Positions 34,973-46,594 of a stretch of DNA of 64,000 bases are shown piece by piece. The notes under the pieces are model-generated. The model ran no database searches and had not been told where the DNA came from. It saw nothing but the letters and a program-made list of their open reading frames with translations. The stretch lies in contig OX638368.1 of NCBI GenBank assembly GCA_951812925.1, positions 122,907,309 to 122,971,308 of the forward strand, written 5' to 3'. The DNA comes from Calliopum simillimum. Its lineage: Eukaryota; Arthropoda; Insecta; Diptera; Lauxaniidae. Position numbers and translations under genes: made by a program. The first letter of the stretch is position 1; each line of letters opens with the position of its first letter.

Positions 34973-36186
34973 GGGGGGTTACTCTGTAATGCGATACGAA
35001 AAGCAATGCGATGCGAAAACCAGATGCGATGCGAAAATAAAATCGAACTCTGTAACTCGTTCGTATGAGCAAAAATGTTCACATTTTAAAATCCGTTAAA
35101 TATTTATAAAATGTATACATCACTTACTAAAAATGTCAAAAATGAATAAATAAAAACAAATAAAAATACATTCAGCCAAATTTAAATTTTTAAGAAATTC
35201 AATAAAAAAATATAAAACGTCCAGAAAATAACGGATAATATGTAAAATAATAGGTCCGGAATTGGGGAAATTGCTTACATGCAGTGAACTGATCCAGATG
35301 TAAATAGTCGGCTAATGACAACGTATCTTTGGCTTTGCCGGGTGCGATATGCCAAAGTTCTACTGATTTTTTAATTTATGGAAAGCATGCGAAGAGATAT
35401 ATATATAAGAGGCGCAAAGAAGCATTGGAACAATTTTTTTGACGTTTATACTTTTCGCAGAAGCTAGCAGAGAGAGCTAAGAAGTTGAATGGCAACGTAT
35501 TTTAACCAAAAAGTACGTACAATGTGAGAGGACTTAAGAAACAGAGCGGGAGCGAGGATTGCAGATTTTATATTCTGCAATATTTTCATTTGCTGCGAAT
35601 ATTCTTTGATTCAAAATTTATGAATGACTCGTATGTGTAGCAAAAAACATATACTTATTCTAAAAAATGGCATTCCGGTTTTTTATTTTGAGTTTCTCAT
35701 TTGTGCAGATCTCTCTCTCTCTCTCCCATATGTAAGAATGTATTGAGGATCTCGTGTAAATATAGGAAAAATCTTAAACATGTGTTTGTAAAATTTAAAT
35801 TTTCATGTTTTTGTTGTACAACAAAACGAAAAAGTGTACTAAAGTAGTAGAAGTAGTCTATTTTCAAAACTTTTACAAGAAAGTGTTCTTTATGATTTTT
35901 TTAGTGGAAAAAATTGTTCATAAAAAAATTTCTTGTAAAATAGAGCTTTTTAAAGTTCTGGTAGCTCTCGAATGGTTCTTAAGAAAATCCTAGTGGCACT
36001 TTACCAAAAAAGAAAAAAATTATCGGAAAGGGGTTCTGATTAGAGTTCTGGGTGGCACTCGAAAAGTTCTAAAGAAAACACAGGCACCATTTTTCCAAAA
36101 TATTCGTAATTTTATGTTCCTATGCTTAAGCAAAAAAAATTACTTTAAACTTAAATCATTTTTGAAACAGAAGGTGATTTACAATA

Positions 36187-36540
36187 GCTGTGTTTTAGAC
36201 GACAGTTTTCAGTGTTTAATTAACCACTTTCTAAGAAACGTATGGGAACGCAACAACTATAGTGTTTAATTTAACACATACGAATTTGCGTGTTTATTAA
36301 GCACAAAGTAGACTATTGATGTTGCCATACTACACAGAATATTAGTTGTGTTTAATAAGATTTTAACATAGTGGCACCACATTTCACCGATTGTCTTGGC
36401 AAGCGGAGGGAAGTTGTGCGGAAACGAAAAGCAGAGTAAAGTAAAAAAAATAAAAAATAAGAAGAAGGAGATAGCACACAACTCGCTTTAGAAAAACAGT
36501 GATAACTACGTGTTAACACGCTGCCATCTAAAATACAGCT
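36187..36540. repeat. Dispersed repeat with AGCTGTGTTTTAGA ends
   Basis: It starts AGCTGTGTTTTAGACGACAG and ends TCTAAAATACAGCT, so it has inverted termini. Internal sequence (GACTATTGATGTTGCCATAC, ATTTTAACATAGTGGC) parallels 6893-7110. A related end lies at 60954. Confidence 0.6.
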
Positions 36541-36596
36541 ACTATTTGCCACTAAACAAGCATGGATCAAATGGCATTGGTTTTTTTTTTTGGTTT

Positions 36597-36720
36597 GAGG
36601 CTGTCCATAAACTTCGTGACGCTTAAAGGATCCCCCCAATGTGACAGTAGCTTCATATAAAAAATACACGCTTGCTCCCTTCCCCCCCCCTAGCAGCGTC
36701 ACGGAGTTTTAGACAGCCTC
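36597..36720. mobile_element. 124-bp MITE, GAGGCTGTCCATAAACT family (copy 1)
   Basis: The termini are GAGGCTGTCCATAAACTTCG and CGGAGTTTTAGACAGCCTC, with a C-rich centre. The flanks are TTT/TTT. A second copy is at 62293-62455. Confidence 0.75.
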
Positions 36721-38482
36721 TTTTCAAAAATGACGGCGCCAGTACATAATTAAAAAAATTATACTTTGATTTGCTAATTTTGTCCAAAACTTAAATAAAA
36801 GAATACTTATCAATTAGAAAATTTTTAATAAAGAATCATCAAAATATTACACAAATAAAAGGTAATTTTCTTGCGTGAAATAGCCCAATTTATACATATA
36901 ATTTTCTAAATCTTAAGCGCTTAATTAATCCAATTGTAAAATTTTTAGGTTCTATTTGATCATGTTGCAATTTAAATAAGTTGAAAATGTACCGACTGTA
37001 GGCTCCTCATTCATAGAAAAATGAAAAATACTTCTTTTATTGAAATTTTTGAATTTCTGCTGCAATGTATGAGAGAGAAAATTTTTTCTTTTGAAACTTA
37101 TGCCACATAGCGAGAGAGAAATTTTATAAACTTGAGTTTCGCTCCCGCTCTGTTTCTTAAGTCCTCTCACATTGTACGTACTTTTTGGTTGAAATACGTT
37201 GCCATTCAACTTCTTAGCTCTCTCTGCTAGCTTCTGCGAAAAGTATAAACGTCAAAAAAATTGTTCCAATGCTTCTTTGCGCCTCTTGTATATATATCTC
37301 TTCGAAGATGTAAATGTTTTCTACGGTACACCATGGATGCCGTGAAATTCCGTGAATTTCGAAGACTACGCGGAAACCGCGCTATGGCAAGAGAGGATAG
37401 AAATTGGTGAATCTACGTTGTATCCACGTGTTTGGCCTGGATCAAGTTATTTAGGAGGACGTGTATACCAGATCCATAAGATAAAACACAAAATTAATAT
37501 TTAAAAAATAAATTGCATTTCTGTATAGTAAATACATGATAAGTGCTTGCATTTTCGCATTCGAGGATCTTGTAAATCAAATGGTAGAATTTCTGTAGAG
37601 AGGACCATTAGCGAAATGACCATGGAAACTTATTTTGCGACCTCAAGTTGAATAGATTTAGTGAAAAAGTATTAAAGCAAATCCTAAAGACTATATAAAT
37701 AAATTAGTCAAAGACCAAATCTTACATTTCAGCCTTTTCGCATTGCTTGCGTTTGCTTTTTAGCTGTCGCATGAAATATCCGAAATTCGAACGGTTTTGA
37801 CACTCGCATTCGCATTAGAGAGTTTAGAAAATCAGTAAAGGGAAAAAGGGCAAAATGAGAATGCGATAATTGAAATACGAAATGCGAAATTCGAATTACA
37901 AAGTATCACTTGCTCGAATGCGAAGATGTTTGCATTCGCATTCGAATTACAGAGTAACCCCCCAGAACAAAAATGCAAATGGCAGCAATATTTTGACGAA
38001 ACTCGATTGTAAGGAAACTATTTACTATTGCTGTAGAAAAAAGAGGCAAGGGGGATTCATTCAAACCACTTTAAATTGCTATCATGCAAATGACTGAAGA
38101 AGCAAACATTTATATATATGAAAATAGAGCTTGCTCAGCCACTACGTCACATAGAAAAGAGTTAAATCGATTATATAAGATAAGAAAAAAACAACAACCA
38201 TGCCGATATGTGAAAATAGTTTCATTTTATCAATAATGGCAAAAGTGGAAAGTTTAAACTAGTTTGTTCTAAAATAGTTTTTTTATCAAAATTTTAAATC
38301 CGTATACACATGTCTGCACTCATCAGAAACTAAATGATTATAAGCGAATTTTGTCATACACTACACAAACTTTAGCGCAAACAGTTCGAAAAAATTAAAT
38401 ATTTTGATTTTTCCGTAAACTGCTAAACAAATCGATTGCTTATACGACCTCTGATCCTATTTTCAGTTAGTTTTGTGTATTA

Positions 38483-38773
38483 CTGTCATACCTAAATTGG
38501 AGCATCAGCGTTATTTTACTGTCAACAATTTCTCATGTACATACAATTTGTATGGCGCATACCGAAATTGCCAACGCTCAGCTATTCGAATTTCCAATTT
38601 TGACAAAGTGTTATGAGGTGAAGTTAGTTGCAGAAAAGTAAAAAAAGGAACAACAATATGATTTTGACAAACAAATGACTTCAACGCAATGCTTTTTATT
38701 TCGGTATGGCGCTTGACGCTTTTGTGTAACGTTAAATAACGCAACGCCTGACGCTCCAATTTAGGTATGGCAG
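38483..38773 (-). mobile_element. TWA-type MITE, copy 2 of 3
   Basis: Same family as 9187-9484 in inverse orientation. The ends are CTGTCATACCTAAATTGGA and TCCAATTTAGGTATGGCAG. Exact target duplication TTA at 38480-38482 and 38774-38776. Confidence 0.88.
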
Positions 38774-39276
38774 TTATACGTGGGCCTTGAAAATTTCAGC
38801 TTGGAGCTGGCTTACCCTTGCGTGATAGTTTGACTCCCTAAGTTTTATGATTATGCGATTAAAAGAAATATGACTCTAATAGAAATTAAGAATGAAACGA
38901 GTTAATTGCCCCACTGAAAATAGTAAAAGCCTGGACACAGAAATAGGCGATAGCAATGTGCTCGTTCGTTCTCTCCCCAGCGATCAGGTTCGTCAGTCAA
39001 AATTCTAAGCGATTGTTCATTGCGTTTCATGTTTGAGGCTCAAAAACCTATTAATAACGTAATACTATCAGTCAAAAACAAATATGGCTGCTGACTCGTG
39101 ACTAACAAAAAAAAAAGGCCACACAAACAAGCAAAACTGACGATTTTGATCGATAGTGTGTACCAGCTTTAAGTGTGAACAATAACAATTAATTTGACAG
39201 TACCAACCTCTGAAGCGACATCTACATATGAAAAATTACAACTTGGAAGCCATTTTGAACTTCCGGCTAGAAGCTG
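38774..39276. other. RpL4 upstream region
   Basis: It contains an end of the GATCGATAGTGTGTACC family near 39150 with related sequence upstream. Otherwise it is presumed RpL4 promoter. Confidence 0.4.
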
Positions 39277-39284
39277 TCTTTTTT
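39277..39284 (+). promoter_or_regulatory. Putative TCT (polypyrimidine) initiator of RpL4
   Basis: TCTTTTTT, 85-92 bp upstream of the start codon, fits the YC(+1)TTTYY initiator used by Drosophila ribosomal protein genes. The C at 39278 would be the start site, giving a 5' TOP-type mRNA. This is position and motif evidence only. Confidence 0.5.
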
Positions 39285-39368
39285 AGTCCACTATTAGTGT
39301 ATGTTGGACGTATCTGCGTTTGCAGAAGGGGCTTAAAATAAAAATTTTGGCATATAAAACCAACTAAA

Positions 39369-41356
39369 ATGGTAAGAAACAATTGCAAAATACTGTTAAG
39401 TGATTTGTGTAAAACTTGGAGACAGCTTTACTGCGTAATATCACTTGGAAGAATAAGAAATCGCTCTTAAAGAGACTCAATTCACACGTGTTTGGTTAGG
39501 AAATTTTTCAGCCGTGTGTGTGTTTGATCGAAAACTCGATTAAATAAATAAAATTTTCATTTTTGTTTCAGAGTTTAGCCAGCGCCAGACCTTTGGTCTC
39601 TGTCTATTCTGACAAAAATGAGCAAGTCAAGGAGAAGAACATTTGCCTTCCATCGGTGTTCAAGGCTCCAATTCGTCCCGATGTTGTGAATGAAGTGCAC
39701 CAATTGATGCGCCGCAATAAGCGTCAACCCTATGCTGTCAGCGAACAAGCAGGTGAGTTATGATTTCTCACCAGCGAAAATATGAAAACTAAACCGGCGA
39801 ATTTATTGCTTCAGGTCATCAAACTTCTGCTGAATCTTGGGGTACTGGTCGTGCTGTTGCTCGTATTCCTCGTGTACGTGGTGGTGGTACCCATCGTTCT
39901 GGTCAGGGAGCTTTCGGTAATATGTGCCGTGGTGGACGCATGTTTGCTCCAACCAAAACTTTCCGTCGCTGGCATCGTAAGGTGAATGTTAACCAACGCC
40001 GCTATGCTTTGGTCTCGGCCATTGCTGCCTCTGGCGTGCCAGCACTTGTACAATCGAAAGGTCATGTTATTGATGGTGTTTCCGAATTCCCCTTGGTTGT
40101 TTCCGATGACGTTCAAAAGTTGCAGAAAACTAAGCAAGCAGTAGTTTTCTTAAGACGCTTGAAGATCTGGGCTGATATTCAGAAGGTTTGTATGAAATTT
40201 TAATATATGTATAATGTGAAATGGCTAGTTGCTAAGTCCTCGCCAGTGTTTGTGAATAATGTGTTATAGAATTTAAGCCTTGGCACATTAATTTGCAATC
40301 AATATAATGAACACTGGCATAAAAATTTTATTTCAATAGGCGTTCCGATTATTAAGCATCTACCTTATCGATCGGGGTATTCGAAATATACATTACAAGC
40401 CAATTCAAAATAAAGAAATTTTAAATACATTCATGGAGGTTGAAAATTAAAGAAATTTTTAAGTTTTTCAATTCAATAATTAAATTTGAATATCAATAAA
40501 CAATTGAAAAACGTGACTCCCACGACTCGAAAATTATCATCTGCTTTGAAGAAGTTACTCTCGAACTCTTATTAACCTGCATTTTGAATTGGTACGATTT
40601 AGCTCTTAATGCAAGTTCACATTCTAATGTTTAGCCTCTATTTTATTCACTATAAAATATTAATATTTTTTTTTTTTTTTTTTTGAATAGGTATACAAGT
40701 CTCAGCGTTTCCGTGCTGGTCGTGGTACGATGCGTGATCGTCGTCGCATTGCTCGCCGTGGTCCACTCATTGTTTATTACAAGGATGAAGGACTTCGTCG
40801 TGCTTTCCGCAACATCCCTGGCATTGAAACGATGAATGTCGATAAGATGAACTTGCTGAAATTGGCTCCAGGTGGTCACGTCGGTCGTTTTGTCATTTGG
40901 ACTGAATCAGCTTTTGCTCGCTTGAACGAATTGTTCGGTTCATGGAAGAAACCATCAACCCTCAAGAAGGGATACAATCTACCACAACCTAAAATGGCAA
41001 ATACTGATTTATCGCGCCTTTTAAAATCTGAGGAAATTAGAAAAGTACTCCGTGATCCACGCAAGAAGGTGTACCGTCGTGTGCGTCGTCTCAATCCTTT
41101 GACCAACGTTCGTCAACTTATTAAGTTGAATCCTTACGCTGAGGTCTTGAGACGTCGTGCTGCATTGGGTGCTGAAAAACGTACAGTAGCTAAGGCTTTA
41201 GCTAATGCTAAGAAAAATAACGTTGAGTTGGCTAAGAATCATTTTGCTGTCGTTGCTAACAAAGCAGCTACCAACCGCACGAAATTGTTGCAAAAAGCAC
41301 TCGCTGAGAGAAAGAAGAGAGCAGCAACAAAGAAAGCCGCTGCTCCCAAGAAGTAA
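39369..41356 (+). CDS. RpL4: 60S ribosomal protein L4 (uL4)
   Basis: Four coding exons: 39369-39371 (only the ATG), 39572-39752, 39815-40185 and 40691-41356, giving 406 aa. Junction phases are 0, 1 and 0. The protein is a structural component of the cytosolic large ribosomal subunit lining the exit tunnel. Text such as [60 protein letters not shown] and [19 protein letters not shown] is near-identical to Drosophila RpL4. The C-terminus is the usual Lys/Ala-rich tail. AATAAA at 41383-41388 lies 27 bp past the stop. Intron 3 (40186-40690) contains a snoRNA-like structure. Several overlapping ORFs on the other strand are shadows. Confidence 0.98.
40242..40395 (+). ncRNA. Candidate H/ACA box snoRNA in RpL4 intron 3
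   Basis: The first hairpin has basal stem GCCAGTGTT (40242-40250) with AACACTGGC (40310-40318). Its upper stem is AATGTG (40258-40263) with CACATT (40284-40289), leaving a bulge that could be a pseudouridylation pocket. ATAAAA (40319-40324) follows directly and fits the H box ANANNA. The second hairpin has lower stem TTCAATA (40332-40338) with TATTCGAA (40378-40385, one bulged C) and upper stem CCGAT/ATCGG (40345-40349, 40371-40375). ACA at 40390-40392 lies 3 nt before the proposed end. Insect ribosomal-protein introns commonly host such RNAs. No rRNA target was matched. Confidence 0.45.
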
Positions 41357-42054
41357 AGTTTCTTGTTTTACATAAGATAACAAATAAATAATTTTTTTTA
41401 AATTATATGTATGATGAATTTGATACATAATACAAAAACTATATAAACATGTAAAATTTAGTTCATGATGTGAATATCTGTATTTCCACTAGTTATATAT
41501 CGTTAATAATTTTTCGTTTAGAGTTTGGTTAAATTATTAAATTGAAATTGGCAAAATCTCTTGCATTGAAAGTTTATAAATTAACAAAGAACAAACTAAT
41601 ACTTGGGTTTTGAGGCAAATGTACATTTCTCCGACTTATTTGAGTTGGAAGGTACTTTATGTACCGTTTGTTAACTTTATGTACAATCTGGTCTTGGCCG
41701 AGGATTATAGACAATGGTTAGCAGACTGAGGTTCGGACACAATCAGAGAAGGCCATAAAATGAAAAAATCACTGATTCACATATCGGCATTTCCACAGAA
41801 AGGAAAACCGTGAGCCAAAAATTTAAATCACCATATATCTGAAACTATTAAGCGTACATGGATGATATTTGGTACAAATGTAAAAAGCACCAAGACAAAT
41901 AATGTGTAGTGAAAAACGATAACGAAAAATTGCCCATAATCAACCTTTGCACCAATTATAGGGCTAATTAGGAGCTAGTAGTTAAGCCTATTGCCAAAAT
42001 AAAAATCAGTTTTATTTTGACATTTAATTTGCTTTAAATGTGTATATAATATTG
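41357..42054. other. RpL4 3' end and intergenic
   Basis: RpL4 3' UTR, then unassigned DNA. About 41920-42008 is the reverse complement of about 53735-53818 (shared ACCAATTATAGGGCTAATTA and flanks), which marks a dispersed repeat. Confidence 0.5.
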
Positions 42055-43600
42055 ATTGATTGGGTCCTCGACATGCTTAAAAATGTTAAATGTTTAAGTA
42101 TCTTTTGTCTCAATAAATCATTTGAACTTGAACTTGAACATGCTTAAAAACAGGACAGTCTTCTATGAACCTAACCCTAGTAAAACCACACTGGTGCCCT
42201 TTACCCGGAGGAGAAAGCTAAACTTGGAAACCGTTAGCACCGTCTCCCCCCGAGGAGATGAAATATGTTGAAGTAATCCTAGACTAAAGTCTAACTTGGA
42301 ACAGTAATTTTTTTACATACATAATAAATAAAGCCTTAAGAATAACATATGCTTGCCAAAGGCTTTATGGAAAAACATGGGGACTACGGTCAAAAATGAT
42401 GGCATGGTCTTACAAAACCATCACTGTACCAATGGTCACTTATGCTTCATTAGCATGGTGACCAAGGATAGACCAAGTAAAGGCTCAAAAGGAACTAAAC
42501 AGGGTCTTCAGAATAGCCTGCTTGGGTGTCACAGGGGCACTAAGGACGTGCTCGACAGTAGCTCTAGGCATGCTTACGGGACTTACTCCTCTTCACCTTA
42601 TGGTTAAGAAAGAAGCAGCCTATGCGGCCCTCAGACTACCTCATTTACATCAACTTAAAGAAGGCAATCTACCAGGACATGTCAAAATCCGTGTCATACA
42701 GTCTCCGATAAGTTATGTAAAAAGTTTGTTTTCTCTAGAAAATTCAAAGTGGTCATCAATGATTGCGCCGAATGGAGGAGGAAGGAAATAAATGTAAAAC
42801 AGGGCTCACAGTTATGGTTCACTGATGGGTCCAAAATGGAAGATTTCACTGGAGTCGAAAAGCAGTTGCAATGGAAAAAACAGCTTCCATTTTTCAGGTG
42901 CAGGTCCACGCTTTAGAGCTGTGTGCCAGAGAATGTCTAAGAAGGGGCACTTCCGGCACCGACATATACATTTATTCGGATAGTCAAGCGATTCTAAAAT
43001 CAATAATGGCTTTTTCAATACACTCAAAGCTTGTCTGGGAGTGTTTTGAACTTCTTCAAGTCCTATCCAATAGGAACGTTACTTTTGTCTGGATACCAGC
43101 GCACGAGGGGCTTGAGGGCAATGAAAGGGCCGATTGCTTGGCCAAGAGAGGGGCACTCAATTCTTTCATAGACCCAGAACGCTTCTGCGGAGTGAACAAC
43201 AGCTTTAAAAATAACTTAATTTGGGAATGGGAAGAGAACAGAGAACATCCTGATCGACCACTGGAGACTCCAGGAAGGCATACGACAAGCGAAAAAGTTA
43301 ATCAACCTAAAAAGTGTTAAGGCTGTTTTGAATCTCAGTAGAAAATATATAAAAACTTACAGGGTTTGGTAGACGATGATTCCTGTAGACTCTGCTTAGA
43401 GGACTTGGAAACAGCAAAGCATGTGCTATGCGCTGGCCTGCTGCGGTGAGACGCAGAATTAAATACCTAGGTGCTAAGATTTTAGATCCAAATGACAATC
43501 CCATGGCAGTGACGAGATTTATAGATAGTCTGGAACTGTTCTGATAGGGAAAGAGACTGTACAAAAGATCTTTCACGTCGTAGTACATAGAAAGAAAGAA
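42055..43600 (+). mobile_element. R1-like non-LTR retrotransposon remnant with RNase H
   Basis: Broken frames read NPSKTTLVPFTRRRKLNLET, then ITYACQRLYGKTWGLRSKMM and VTGALRTCSTVALGMLTGLT (RT thumb region). RNase H follows: LWFTDGSKMED, VHALELCARECLRR, IYIYSDSQAILKSIM, FVWIPAHEGLEGNERADCLA, with the D, E, D and terminal D residues. A Cys-rich tail (CRLCLEDLETAKHVLC) is the last family block. Multiple stops and frameshifts make it inactive. A short unrelated retro-insertion sits at 42084-42137, and a fold-back element begins just after it. Confidence 0.85.
42084..42137 (+). mobile_element. 54-bp dead-on-arrival LINE tail with 13-bp target duplication
   Basis: The insert runs from TGTTAAATGTTTAAG to AATAAATCATTTGAACTTGA and ends in a short TTGAAC repeat. 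It is bounded by ACATGCTTAAAAA at 42071-42083 and 42138-42150. Removing it restores the RT reading frame around NRTVFYEPNPSKTT, so it landed after the R1-like copy. Confidence 0.8.
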
Positions 43601-43608
43601 AAAAAAAA

Positions 43609-43992
43609 CAGGCCTGTTCCGTAATCCGTGTGGTTTCAATTACTTTTCATTGGGGAGGCTTTTTGATCAAAATGGTGAGTCACACGATAAAAAGTATTAA
43701 AATCTTTTTTGTGGAGAATTACCGGTTCTACAAGTAATATTGATTTCTATTTACGAAAAAGTAACCGCTTCGGAAATATTCGATAAAGTCGAACTTTTCG
43801 GCTTTTTGCAGTTTTTTAAGGATAAATATCCTAAACGGTTACTTTTTCGTTAGTGCGAATCAATATTATTTGTAGAACCTGTAATTCTCCGTAAAAAAGA
43901 TGCCCACACTTTATCGTGTGATTCACCATTTTCATCAAAAAGCCTCCTCAATAAAAAGTAATTGAAACCACACGGATTACGGAACAGGCCTG
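43609..43992. mobile_element. 384-bp fold-back element
   Basis: The termini are CAGGCCTGTTCCGTAATCCG and CGGATTACGGAACAGGCCTG. Long arms include TGGTTTCAATTACTTTT and AACGGTTACTTTTTCGT. It follows an A-rich stretch at the end of the R1-like remnant. A lone related end (AACAGGCCTG) is at about 22236. Confidence 0.8.
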
Positions 43993-44498
43993 AAAATATT
44001 AAAACATCGGATTGGAAATATTACCTCTGAAAATTGAGTTGTTTTTATGATGATTGCAAAAATGTCATATTGTAAAAATTATGTAATTTTTCGACAGTCG
44101 ATTGCGTAAAACGATTCGCATGATATCAATTATTATTTTTTTTTTTGTTTTATCGAATACGATTTTATAGAAAAGAGTGACTGATTAACTTCAGCATATA
44201 TACATGAATCGCGATCACTGAGCGTTACACAAGCTTCAAATAAATGTTTGTCTAATCTATATAATATTAATAAGCAAGCAGAAAACTCTGACTCCTTTTC
44301 CAGTCGATTTGACTAAAACTTATACCGTTGAAAAGGTGTAGCCAACCTTTACGCTACAAAATAGTTTTTATGTTGCAAGTAGGCGATGCCTCGCCCCTAA
44401 ATAGAAAATACGCTCTCACAGCTGAACCGATTCAACCATTTTCATCAAATTCAGTATGGAGATAGGGTTAACATTAAGGAACGATAATATGAGGGGAA

Positions 44499-46590
44499 CA
44501 CGGGTGGTCAAAACTTCTTTTAACCCTCAAGTTGCATCACTCTGAATATTTGTATATTTTCTTGTTCGGGGTACTTTTCTTATCATTAAAAAAAAAAAAT
44601 TAAGAAAATCCGTCAGGCGCTTTTTTTTAAATCGAATTTTCCGTTTTTGGATAAGTTGAGTTAAGTCAAAAATAACATGCGAAAAGTAAAATCAATAAAA
44701 AGGAACGCGAATAGTTAGTGATGGGAACTATCGAATGATTTCGACTATCGATAGATAGTAACTGAATGAATTTGACTATTGAATGATTTTTTTCGTTCAT
44801 GAACGATTTTACTGAATGAAATTTTCTGGCGAATTCCGTCATTTAGAATTTATGTATATCATTCACTAAAATAAGGTACTAAGGATTTTAAAAAACTATA
44901 TACTTATTTAGTATAAAATGTATAGCCGAAAACTAAAGAAAATATGACCTAAAATGTATTAAATTTTTTTGTTGAATTATTTTATTCAAAATTTATTAAA
45001 TTCACTTAGCTAAGAGATTTATTAAGTATATTTAATACATTGAATGCAAATTTTTAATGAAAAAAACAGTAAGTGACTAAAACAAATATATTTTTCTTAA
45101 AAAGTTAAAAAAACTAAAGTAAACTATTGAAAGCCAAGATTGCTGTTTAAAAAAATAATTTGATCCAACTTTTGCCATTTAGCCTTTTTCTTCTGTCACT
45201 AAAGATTTGGCCAGCCTTGGAGAAAGCTCTGGAAAAGCCATAGGGTGAAACAAAATCAATTCAATCGTTTTCGTTCATTACTTATTCATAGCTAAAAACA
45301 AAAGAATTCAATCATTTTCGTCATTACTAAAAATCGTTCATGAGTGATTTTTTCATTCAGTCGTTTTCGTTCATTACTAAAAATCGTTCATGAATGATTT
45401 TTTCAAAACAATCGAATGAATGAATTTTTGCAAACTATCGAATAACTCGATAGTTTTTATTCGATAGTTCCCATCACTACGAATAGTCATTTTTAACTAA
45501 TTTTTGGATGTTGAACTCAAATCCGTTAACGAAACTGCTCTATCGCTACAGAATTTTGGGATATCCTAACCTAAAAATTACCAAAATATGTTATGTTTTT
45601 CAAAAGTACATATCTTTGTCTACAAAACTCTTTTTAAATTTTGTCAATGTCTTTTTTTTTTTTAGGAGTTATCCTAACCTAAAAATTTAAAAAGGAACAA
45701 AACCAAGATTTTTGACTATGTTGGAGGCTACATAGAGAACGCACGAAATTTTACTGCTCTTTTATACTATGTAATTGAATTACTCAGTACAATTCCTCGT
45801 CTTCAAAATCAGCCATCGAGTGGTCACCTACAAATTTTCTCTTCATCGTTACAACACTTTCAAGAACACTAACTTTTTAGCTTCAGTGTGTTGCTTGTTT
45901 TGGCATAACGTTTTTGTGTTTCATGATGTCATATTAAAGAGCTCATAACTTTGCAAAGAAAAATCCTAGATAACCACTTGATAGCTCATTTTGAAGGAAA
46001 TAAATGATTATAAGTGGTGCAGTTTGAATAAAAGAGTAGAAATATTTCGTGCGTTCTCTATGTAGCCTCCAACATAGTCAAAAATCTTGTATTTGTTCCG
46101 TTTTTAATTTTTAGGTTAGGATAACTCCTAGAGAAAAAAAGATATTGATATAATTTAAAAAGAGTTTTGTAGACAAAGATATGAAATTTTAACTAACATA
46201 ACAGGTTTTATGACAAAGTATTACACTGTCTTGTTACATAACCTCAAAAGTAGGACAAAATCACAAAAAAATATTATATTTTGGTATTTTTAGGTTAAGA
46301 TATCTCAAAATTCTGTAGCGATAGAGCAATTTCGTTAACGGATTTGAATTCAGCATCCAAAAATTAGTTAAAAATGACTATTCGTGTTCCTTTTTATTGA
46401 TTTTAGTTTTCGCATGTTATTTTTGACTTAACTCAACTTTGCCAAAGACGGAAAGTTCGTTAAAAAAAAGCGCCCGACGGATTTTCTTAATTTTTTTTTA
46501 TATGATCAGAAAAGTACCCCGAACAAGAAAATATAAAAATTTTCAGAGTGATGCAACTTGAGGGTTAAAAAAATGTTTTGACCTCCCGTG
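44499..46590. mobile_element. 2.1-kb fold-back element with nested hAT-like insertion
   Basis: The outer ends CACGGGTGGTCAAAAC and GTTTTGACCTCCCGTG are followed inward by AACCCTCAAGTTGCATCACT and its complement. Matching sequence continues for about 650 bp per arm to AGTCAAAAATCTTG near the centre. GGAA on both sides (44495-44498, 46591-46594) may be a 4-bp duplication. The left arm is interrupted by the element at 44716-45479. Confidence 0.8.
44716..45479. mobile_element. 764-bp hAT-like non-autonomous element
   Basis: The termini are TAGTGATGGGAACTATCGAA and TCGATAGTTCCCATCACTA. An exact 8-bp target duplication CGAATAGT lies at 44708-44715 and 45480-45487, as hAT transposases make. The interior is AT-rich with many (T/A)CGTTCAT-type repeats and a TATCGATA at 44746-44753. 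No transposase frame is present. Confidence 0.88.
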
Positions 46591-46594
46591 GGAA

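Larger units (their letters stand above)
34973..37963. mobile_element. 3-kb composite TIR element with nested fold-back
   Basis: The outer termini GGGGGGTTACTCTGTAAT and ATTACAGAGTAACCCCCC are followed on both sides by degenerate GCATTCGCATTCGAA-like subterminal repeats. Inside, 35390-35555 and 37139-37304 are nearly perfect 166-bp inverted arms, starting CGAAGAGATATATATA and including AGTACGTACAATGTGAGAGG. They define an inner 1.9-kb fold-back. The loop holds a TTTAATTAAC-type repeat (36187-36540) and a small MITE (36597-36720). No transposase coding is seen. Confidence 0.7.

Noticed and set aside
36266..36702. Minus-strand ORFs of 71 and 116 aa
   Set aside because: They span a repeat copy and a MITE inside the composite element; no domain recognised.
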